Assembly (NCBI RefSeq): GCF_000219625.1
Contig: NC_018201.1
Span: 266,179 to 330,178 of the forward strand
Length of the DNA stretch: 64,000 bases
Reading direction: 5' to 3'
Origin: Zymoseptoria tritici IPO323
Lineage: Eukaryota > Ascomycota > Dothideomycetes > Mycosphaerellales > Mycosphaerellaceae
Shown: piece after piece, positions 55,897 through 64,000 of the stretch
How the letters are laid out: every line of letters starts with the position of its first letter
Position numbering within the stretch: the stretch's first letter is position 1
Translations under genes and position numbers: made by a program
The notes under the pieces: generated by a model
The model's database searches: none
What the model was told of the DNA's origin: nothing
What the model saw: the letters and a program-made list of their open reading frames with translations, nothing else

Positions 55897-57082
55897 GATG
55901 CATCCACATCGATGAGCAAGACAACGACGACGACGAGGCATCTGACTTTAACGACTCTCGTCCGGAGTCCGCGTAATCTCCTTCGCCGTCTGGCCGCGGG
56001 AGATCATGGTCGCATACATGTCTCGCGTACCGATTCATGGCTTCTTCTGGGCTAGGTGGGGACCGGCGGAGCGGCCGGACGGGAAAACATTCTGAAGTCT
56101 AAGATGTAGGAGGCAAGGGGTTGCTCGGCGTGCACGCAAGTGCCGCCCGGTCGGGTCGGCGTGCCTCTGTTGGAGCGTGATTCGATGGGATACGTCCGCA
56201 GCTAGCTCAGGTTTCTGGTGTGAAGATTCTGAATGGAACCAAAATACGCGAGCTTTGTCGAGGCAAGGGATGAATGACAGTTGGAGGGTGCAACTCCATC
56301 GCGCGGCTTCGGAAGCGAGCGAAGTTGGTGAGAAAATCTTCCGCAGACCATGGCCGTGGGTCCAGAAGAAAGCCGGAGCCCAAGCGGCCGAAGCTCCCGT
56401 CGATGTGGTCTGCCTGGAAAATGTCTTGCTGCGGTATACAACCGAGCCATTCACGACGTACGTGTGCAGTGACAAGTAGCGAAGCGACCCGGCGATGCGG
56501 CCGGTTTCGTGGGGTGGCTCAGCTACGCCTCCGTTGGCATCGCCTCTGTGAAGTCGCAGCAGAGGGATGACTTGCAGCGGTGATGACGGCAGTGATATAG
56601 CTGAAGTGATCGTGCGTAGGCCTACGCTGGCGATCGCAACCAGGGCGGACTTGACGGCAGCACGCCTGTCGCTCGCTCTTGACGGCGCCAGTCGGACGCA
56701 ATGAGGTCCTCGTCTAGCGCTTCTTTCATCCTGCAGCAGGTATGCGACATTGGTATCGCGAGGCTGTGCGTACCCCTTTCGGGCCTCTGTCCGCGCCCTT
56801 GCCTTCATCGTTCCTCCTTACGGTTACGCCAAAATCCAATGGAAATGACCTGGCCCCTACGCCCACAAAATGCGGCGAGAATGTCTTCGTCACTACTCAT
56901 CGTGTGAGCGTCTGCCAAAGGGAGTTGGTGTATTCTTTTCCTCCAAGAGGGCATTGGCCGCCACGTCAGTCCCAGACAGTGTTAGTTTCGCGGGCTGTCC
57001 ATAAAACGTGGCGAGGACCGGTCGATGGAGGTGATGGCATGTGTTTCGTGCATGATGTGAGGCGCGTGGCATCTCCGAAGCC
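55897..57082. other. intergenic, nothing certain
   Basis: No gene supported. A minus-strand frame of 257 codons at 56035-56808 and overlapping plus-strand frames are open, but without recognisable features, and are probably chance in GC-rich DNA. Confidence 0.45.
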
Positions 57083-60000
57083 CGCGTCCTCCATGCTAAT
57101 GCCACGCAGTCTTCTCAAAGGGTAGAGTTCACCGAAGACTTCAAGGAGTGGGAGATTGCCAAGATCCCAGATGCCGACTTGCCGCCCGCCCTGAACTTGC
57201 GAGATGATGACTGGGCTGCTCGCTGGAGGGACAGAATGCGGGTGCACCTCAAACTGAGGAACAGAGAGGCGATGCTGCGCGGGATGAGCATCGTGGACGC
57301 GAATGACCCGAATGCCGAACCTATGCGCATCTACGACAGATTCAAGGGCGCCGTAACGGAATGGCCAGCTGCCCAGGAGTTCGTCGGCGTCCATGGGCGC
57401 ACGACGCTGCTGAAGATTCAAGTCATGTTCCCCAAGAAGGGCGAGGCACACGGCTTTGAAAACGACTATGAGACGATGGCAGTGTTAAACACTTCAGCCG
57501 CAAACGTGGTCGAAGCACACGAAGATGGTCACGTGGGACTCACTAGTGACATTGACGACGTGTCCCCAACAACAGTCCCACAGCCGGCTGATCAAAAAGA
57601 CATTGCCTGGCGTGAGGAGTGGAAGGCTGCCTTCGAGCAGCTTCGCAAGGATGCTGACACAATCCTGAACAACAACGCCTGCAATGTCCGGCGGCATTAG
57701 GAGCCCAACGACTTGACACTGTGGAGTGGCGACAAAGACGAGGATGTCCAAATCAATCGCAAGATGCTGTGCAGATATTACGGCGTCGAGAAGTTTGAAG
57801 ACATCCAGAAATTGGGATCTAAAGAGGCGTTCAAAGCGGCTGAAGCCATCGTCACTGGTTGGTCGAAGGAGTTCACCGAGGAAGTTAATACGGTCAAGCG
57901 ACTCAAACTCATGGACGATGTATTCCAGCCCGCTCTGGAGGCACTGTTAAAGGAGTACAAGGGCAAAGTTCTGAAGAAGGACGCAGCGCGGGAGCTGGGT
58001 GCGGAAATTGCGGCGCCTGCAGTGGATTGCAGCGATGATATCGACCCGATTCATGCGATTAAGAAGAAATTGCAAGCTGAAGCCCGTACGGCAGCCGGCG
58101 GAACAGGACCCCAGTCGGGATATTGGCTGGACGACGCAATCAAGATCTTGCAGGCGGTGGCGAAAAAGCCGCATATCCACGACACCAACATCATACCTAT
58201 AAGCTCCACATCTTCGATGAAGCCGTCCACCCTACTGTCCATTTTCTGCCCCATCAACTCACTGGAGCGTTATGGATTCTCTCTCATATGGGTCTCGATA
58301 AGCTTCCTTTACCGGATTCCACCCGGAACGATCCTACCCTTGCCGACAGTTTCAACCGGATACCTATGGTTTCGACCATAGGAGGCCATGTGGCGGATGA
58401 CGCGGGAATGGGCAAGATACTGCTGATCGCTCTCGCCATGGCGATTTACGCCCAATGGTGCGAGCCAGAGAAGGGTGGAGTCACGGGGAAGAAGCATATT
58501 GGGTACCGTCCCAGTCTGTACCTAGCACCTTCGGCTGGTGTGGCCGAGCAGGCATATCAGACGATTCGGAAGCATTTCTCAGATGGGGCGCTGATTCCAC
58601 TCCTCTGCAGTGGTGACTATCCCGATGCCGCAGAAGACGCTGCTATGTCGATAAAGAAGAGCTCCGTGCCGGGAAGAAGTCGAAACACAAACACTTTAAA
58701 GCAGCCCTGAATACGAGACACAAGACGGCTGCAAAGTACATTATGATCTCGACATATCGTTCGAACCTGTTTCGATCATGGAAGCCAAAGCCTAAAAAGG
58801 GAAAAGGCGAGAAGAAGAAGTCGAAGAAGGTGAAGAAGGCGAAGCGTCCCAAGACTAACAACTTCACCGAGGACAAAGACTTCCACCAGCTTGAGTAGTA
58901 CGGGCGAGTAATATACGACGAATGTCAGGAGATTCGAAACTATCACACCCAGACCAATGAGACGGGAAGGGAGCGTAAGGCGCCGGTGAACTTGATGGTG
59001 TCGGCGACTGCGACATTGAACAATGAGAGCGATATCCTTGGCTCGCTCTCTCTCCTTTGGCCGAACATTGAGCAACGATTGAAAACAAAGCACAGCGACA
59101 TCTGGAAGTCATGGTACAAGAGCGGCAAAGCCCTGCAGGGCGATAGCCTATAGAGCAGCCTACTAGAGGACCTGGCCGACATCGAAGAGAAAGGCCCTAT
59201 CGATCTACAGGACCCTCGACGGCTGGCTGCCTTTAATCCGTGGGTTATCCAAAAGCTTCTCGAATATATGCGAAACTCGGCCTATGGCTTGGGCAAGGCC
59301 GGACTGTACTACAAATATCTCACGGAAACTGGACAGCTTCTACGAAATCCTTCCACGCACATGCCAGTCAACGCGACCGAGAAGCTATCACTTGCGAAGC
59401 TCGTACCACAGCCAAACATCCGGACGGAATTGCTTCGGCCAGCGCTAGAAGAGCATCGCGACATGGAGATCATGCAGATGCTCGCCGCCAAGATGTACTG
59501 CAAAGCGCTAACGGATCCGCACAACAAGGGCCCCGTCAAGGTCCAAAACGGACGCCCAATAGAGGACAAGAAGAATGGACTAATGCCCAGCGTCGTCGCC
59601 CAAGCGCGGTTTAGCTCGATTGTTGCCTCCAGCTATCAGGCGGCCAACCTGCATCTCATGCTCGATGGCGAGACGACCGTCGACAAATTTGATCGGCGGA
59701 GGCATAAGCTACACAATGCGCAGCTCATGTTTGGGTATGTGACGGATTGGAAACAGGATATGCCAACTACGCAGCGCGAGATGATGAAATGGCTGGCGTA
59801 TAGTTCCCCAAAGCTGCGAGCTCTGATCGAGTACTACGTTACGAAAGTCATGCGGTCCACCGATCGCAAGATGATAGTGTGTGAAGACATCCCATTCAGC
59901 GCGTGGTTCTGGGAGCTGGCGTTCGCGACGATGAACATTCCAGCGGCTACTTACCACGGCGATTTGAGCGAGAAGCAGCGACGCAAGATGGTCGCGGACT

Positions 60001-61661
60001 TTAACGATCCCAACTCAACGCTGCGTGTCTTGATCTGCGAGTACGGTTGCACCGTCGCCGGCATGAATTTTCAGAAGTGCTGCAACGACGTCTTCGTTTG
60101 TACAGCGGGTGTCAATCTGCACATCGAGCACCAAGTCTAATACCGCCCATGTCGCGCTGACCAGGTGAAGCCGCAGGTCAACATTGTGCGAGCATGTGTA
60201 ATCGGTACCGACGATGAGCTCCGAGAAGACAGTGCCGCGAGGAAGATGTTGGCGATGGCTAATCTGAGCATGGGCAGCGCAGACTACCCAATGCTAGCGA
60301 AATGGGCATCACTCAAAATCGTCGAGATCAATGCTGCACACAACGACCCCCGCGCCGAAAAAATCCTGGCGAAGATGAATGGAGGGAAAGCGCCAGAGGT
60401 TGACCCGTCGACATCTGATGGCCAACCGTCAGTGGTCAGTCCGTTCTCGTACAACTACGCCAGAGCAAAAGCACTCCTGCAGGAGACGTTGCAGCAGGAC
60501 ACCACCAACATGAACAAGAGGTCGATCCAACAGAGAAGGAGAGTGCTGAAGCGGCTGTCGAACATCGACCCTGCTGGCACAATTACCGAAGATATGCTTG
60601 ATCCGAATTGGCGTCCCACACGCGCGAGCAAGACGGCGTCCAAGCAGGCTCCAACCAATGCATCCCAGCCCATCGAACCCCTGCAAGTAGATGGTATTGG
60701 ACCGAATGGCAGATCTGCAGAGCAAAAGAGAATGAAGGTAGACCACGACAGCGCCATGAAGATCGCTGCAGAGGACGAAGGCCACTTGCGGTACCATTTG
60801 AAGTTCAATCGCCATGTTGGGGCATTCACTGCTGAACATGTACGGGATTTCGAAGAGGTCCTTCAGCTGGGGCTTGCCTCACTCACCGGATACCTTTACG
60901 GCATCCCAGACGCCAGCTACCGGGCCAAGAATCGGCACATCAAATACAGCTCCGTGCCAAAAGACATGAACAAGAAGCTCGAGGATTGGATCAGGGTGCA
61001 TCTCAAGCCTGGACTCAAAAATTCTACCTGGGCCGCTGGACAGTGGTACAAGCATGACAAAGGCACGCTCTCCCAGCGACCCACACGGTCGGAAGAGACG
61101 CAGACTTGCAAATGGGCTTGCTGCACCGATGGACGTCGGAGACCTCAAAGACAATGGAAAGCCTCGGCCAGCTAGTGAGAAGAGCACACGACCCTCCGAT
61201 AGTCTCCGACCCGAAGACGGCAGTTCTATCCCGCCACGACCTGATTCTCCAGGATCGGACGCTGGAATGGTGGATTCGGGCAGACATGATGGAGAAGACA
61301 CTACGCCTACGTCTGCAACCAAGGCAAAAGCTCGCCCCGGTCCCGATGCCACTGGTGCAAGGAAGAGACTCAAGGTTCAGTCTGAAGAGGCCTCTGCCAC
61401 AGGAGGATCCTCGGCGCTACTAGATCTGCTAGAACAAGCTGCGAGTTCCGATGACGGTCGGGGGGGGCTGGAGCAAGGGTTTCAAGAAATCACAAGCTTC
61501 TCGCAACACGGAGCAGGCGGATGAGTCAGATCTCCCAGGAGTGCGACCAGCAAGCACAGCTCCGGCAACCGAACGCCGAGCTCCAGAATGTGTCGCTCCA
61601 GGAGATACTGGGAGGTGATGAATGCTCACACTTATCTGCAGATCTTTGTGCTTGACATCTC
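57083..61661 (+). pseudogene. SNF2-family helicase/ATPase, decayed
   Basis: A large helicase-like ATPase gene. Coherent coding runs in one frame to about 58190, another to about 58640, a third to about 61050 and a fourth to 61524, with a short tail to 61661. That implies small indels or missed introns. Motif I region GGHVADDAGMGKILLIA (58381-58431) has Ile after the Walker Lys where Thr/Ser is needed. Motif II is DECQ (58917-58928) in place of DEAH. Motifs IV-VI show in HGDLSEKQRRKMVADFN (near 59958) to GMNFQKC and HIEHQV (60120-60140), followed by a stop where Trp is common. In-frame stops: 57698, 58897, 59152 and 60138. The C-terminal extension is Lys/Arg-rich (RKRRRLANG) and ends in a Gln-rich coil. 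The start is uncertain. Probably nuclear chromatin or repair type, now dead. Confidence 0.7.
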
Positions 61662-62155
61662 CTATCCATTATCGGCTTGAGGTGAGCCGGCGGTTGAACA
61701 TCGTCAGTGCGATGGTTGGATTTGCGGCGGAAAAGACTTGCTGTGTTTTGCAGACGCGACCACGAGGAGGGCACTTTGGTCCGCCTTTATCAGTACGACG
61801 AAGAGGTGTATCAGTAAAAAGTAAGATGTACACAGTCCGGAAAAGTTGCGGCGCAGGTCTCCTGCTTCGATTTCTTTTCACCCACTGCCCATGTCGATTC
61901 AATCTTCCAACTCGTAGCTTTTCCTTCGCAGCCTCGCGCCGTCAACCTTCCAGGCAACGTCTCTGAACGCTGTACCCGACCTCTTGCCCCTGGCCTTTTT
62001 CGCCTTGACGCAATTCTGCTCCGAGAATTGCGTTGCGCTCGAGTTTTGATTTCGCCATGGCTCGACCACTCCTCGCCCTTATTCTCTGGTCTGGTACCTC
62101 ACTTGAAAAGTCGTGCGCTGCATTGTGGTTCGCTTGGTGAGCACGTCTCGCAACT
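61662..62155. other. intergenic between helicase remnant and next gene
   Basis: No gene or RNA recognised. Pyrimidine-rich stretches near 61900-62130 could be promoter DNA for the gene starting near 62156. Confidence 0.4.
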
Positions 62156-62940
62156 ATGTCTACCTCCCCCGCCGCCGACCTCGACCACCAACGCCCACTC
62201 ATCTTAAGCTACCAGCACCTTCAAGACCTCTCGCAGCTTATACCCGCCCAGCGCGACGACACGCGGCGCCTGCTTGCGCAACTCTCAAGCCGCAAAGCCA
62301 CGTTCCAGTCAAGCCGGGGATGGCGCCTGAAGTTCTGCTCGAAGTCTCTGGCCTCCTGGACCTGGACGCCATAGAGAAGTCGCCATGGGGACAGAATCGA
62401 ATGCTGGCGGCCAAGTCGATGGAACTGGAGGATGAGGTGGAGGAGTATACCCTGGACAAAAATAGTGGGTACGTGGAGCCCGGGGCGGGCGTCGGTGCTC
62501 ATTGTATAGTAGGCAGCGTGTCGGGGAGCTTCTTCCTCGCGGGTGGATTGAGCGCGGACGGGACGGGAGGAATCATGGCGCTTCGGGGGCGGTGGTGGGA
62601 AACATGTTGCTTTGCTGCGGCGGAAATGGAGTGGAGGGGAGGATTAGAAAGAGTGTTTTGGCTGGCTTGCAACGGATTTTCCAAGGCACAACGTTCTGCC
62701 CTAGTCTCGGACGCTCAGACCACCTCGCGTATCAGGCCAGTGCGATGGCTGGGCTACTCCCTAGAACATGACGAATGGATATTAGCAGAGAAATCATATT
62801 GGAAGGAGCGAGCGAACTTGTCGAGGAGTTTGAAATTAAGCAAGCCCGGCTGGAGGAGGTCGAAGGCAGGCCTAAAACAGGCCCGAATACCACCACAGGC
62901 AGGTATCCCACGCGCCCAAAGAAGAAAAGAGCTCGCAGAT
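62156..62940 (+). pseudogene. small fragmented gene, unknown
   Basis: From ATG 62156 a hydrophilic N-terminus is open (ending near SRKATFQSS at 62317), then coherent sequence moves to another frame (LLEVSGLLDLDAIEKSPWG, MELEDEVEEYTLDKNSG) to about 62466. There a GTACGT donor could begin an intron ending near an AG around 62767-62800. A last stretch ISREIILEGASELVEEFE to PKKKRAR ends at TGA near 62938. Helical acidic middle and a basic PKKKRAR tail resembling a nuclear signal. The frame step means either a sequencing indel, an unrecognised intron or a broken gene. No family recognised. Confidence 0.4.
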
Positions 62941-63168
62941 GAGGTCGCACACTTTTGCCTCATCCTCCACGCTGAGCAATCAAAAGGCTCTATGGCCAAA
63001 AAACAAAGAACCGGACCAAGGAGTCTCACAAGCTGGGCCCCGCCATGGTCTTCAATGCCATGCCGACGTTATCTGTCATACCCCAACGGTCTCAAGGACC
63101 CTGCCACACACACGCGTCTCGGTACCAAATCAGTACGCGAAACGGGCCGAAAAAAAGACAAAAGGAAA

Positions 63169-63960
63169 TCAGACATCGGGGAACAGCTCGCGCAGCACGT
63201 CGTCTTCGTCGGAAAGTGTGCTCCGCGACGACGGGGCGGAAGGAGAGGTCTGCGAGGATGACGGCGCGGAAGGAGAGGTCTGCGAGGATGACGGCGCGGA
63301 GGTCGAGGAGTCGGCGCGGCTCGTCGCTGCAGAGGGAAGCTCGGAACTGCGGGCAAGATCGGTTGGGAGGAGTTGCTGCTTTGATGGGTCGTTTGATTGG
63401 GGGTAGCGTTGAGTGAGCGACGTGTAGTCGAAGTTCGTGGCGTCCAAGTTCGTGGGGTCCAAGTTCGTGGCGTCAAAGTCCATGGCGTTGGAATCAACAT
63501 CACCAAAGATCATATCATAGAGGTTCGCCGCATCGCTGGTTTGATGGACGTTGCCTTCGCCATGCACATGTCCTCCTCCCGGCAGCGAGTCGACGGCGTG
63601 CAAGTCATTTCCCATCGACGACGCAGGTCCACCCGCACGGACAGTGATGAGACGAGACAGCCTCTCCGCCGAAGGAGATGCCGGGCCGGGTGCCACCGCT
63701 GCAGAGAGCTGAGCACCGTCCTGAGGGAGGAGGGGCTGCTCCGACGTGTTGCTTGGAAGGGGAGTGAGCCACCAATGATTGCCGAGGGTGGTCCCCTCGC
63801 CCGCCTGATGGACGTCGTTCCCATCTTCCGGCGTAGTTCCCTGCAGCGAGTGGGCGGTGCTGCCGTCGACGGAGGGCTGCCAAAAGGGATCGCCCATCGG
63901 CAGCCAGGAAGGGTTCATCCAGGTTGGATCGTTGCTCGGCGGCCCGATGGAAGTGTTCAT
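63169..63960 (-). CDS. hypothetical Ser/Pro/Asn-rich protein, 263 aa
   Basis: An uninterrupted minus-strand frame from ATG 63960 to the stop at 63169. Low-complexity composition with short internal repeats: Asp-Ala-Thr-Asn-Leu type units near 63430-63490 (DNA unit about 15 bp) and two-and-a-half SAPSSSQTSP units near 63235-63305 (30-bp DNA unit), ending with an acidic EDDVLRELFPDV tail. No domain known to me. It could be a transcription-factor-like disordered protein or chance. The plus strand is also open over part of it. The upstream region lies beyond the usable window edge. Confidence 0.4.
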   Translation of the reverse strand: MNTSIGPPSNDPTWMNPSWLPMGDPFWQPSVDGSTAHSLQGTTPEDGNDVHQAGEGTTLGNHWWLTPLPSNTSEQPLLPQDGAQLSAAVAPGPASPSAERLSRLITVRAGGPASSMGNDLHAVDSLPGGGHVHGEGNVHQTSDAANLYDMIFGDVDSNAMDFDATNLDPTNLDATNFDYTSLTQRYPQSNDPSKQQLLPTDLARSSELPSAATSRADSSTSAPSSSQTSPSAPSSSQTSPSAPSSRSTLSDEDDVLRELFPDV

Positions 63961-64000
63961 AGATGGGGCGCAATACCCAACCCACCCACTACTTGAGAGA

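Noticed and set aside
1..64000. CRISPR arrays, rRNA, tRNA genes or telomeric repeats
   Set aside because: None seen. The tandem arrays present lack regular repeat-spacer structure, and no TTAGGG-type array occurs.

Overview
This window looks like a transposon-rich, probably gene-poor block of a filamentous ascomycete (Pezizomycotina) genome. The evidence is short GT-AG introns of about 50-60 nt, fungal-type Ty3/gypsy chromoviruses, Ty1/copia, hAT and LINE elements, and mutation patterns typical of repeat-induced point mutation (RIP). Dead reading frames are broken almost only by TAG and TAA, repeat copies differ mainly by transitions at CpA/TpG, and TGA is rare. The sequence alone does not fix genus or species.

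Layout. 1-3628 and 6557-7908 are single-copy flank with decayed coding scraps, split by a complete hAT element (3637-6548, 8-bp target duplication). 7909-48175 is one Ty1/copia element of about 6.8 kb, minus strand, 121-bp LTRs and 5-bp duplication TCGTG, swollen to 40 kb by nested insertions. Inside it are two copies of an ~0.81-kb retroelement (8496-9306, 11569-12383), gypsy A (13132-20058), gypsy C (21218-27946, young, identical LTRs) and gypsy B (28252-46371). Gypsy B in turn carries two full-length LINEs of one family in opposite orientation (29792-35371 plus, 39691-45279 minus). Every insertion has a matching target-site duplication, so the nest can be peeled apart exactly. 48181-64000 is flank with a decayed acidic-protein gene (54146-55896), a decayed SNF2-type helicase gene (about 57083-61661), a fragmentary gene near 62156 and a possible minus-strand gene at 63169-63960.

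The two most interesting discoveries are these. (1) The first 74 nt of both short retroelements fit the HDV-like self-cleaving ribozyme fold in every helix: a 7-bp P1 with the G-U wobble at the cleavage site, P1.1, P2, P3, P4, and the J4/2 cytosine followed by NAA. The predicted cut falls exactly at the element boundary given by the target duplications. The 3' end of the same elements copies the structured 3' end of the LINE family in this window, including a hairpin kept with a different sequence, so this looks like a ribozyme-headed parasite of a LINE. (2) Gypsy A and gypsy B each carry, between pol and the 3' LTR, an extra gene on the strand opposite to gag-pol, with three phase-consistent GT-AG introns. 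Introns survive retrotransposition only when they are antisense to the genomic RNA, so this is probably a separately transcribed, cargo-like antisense gene with a Cys-rich first domain.
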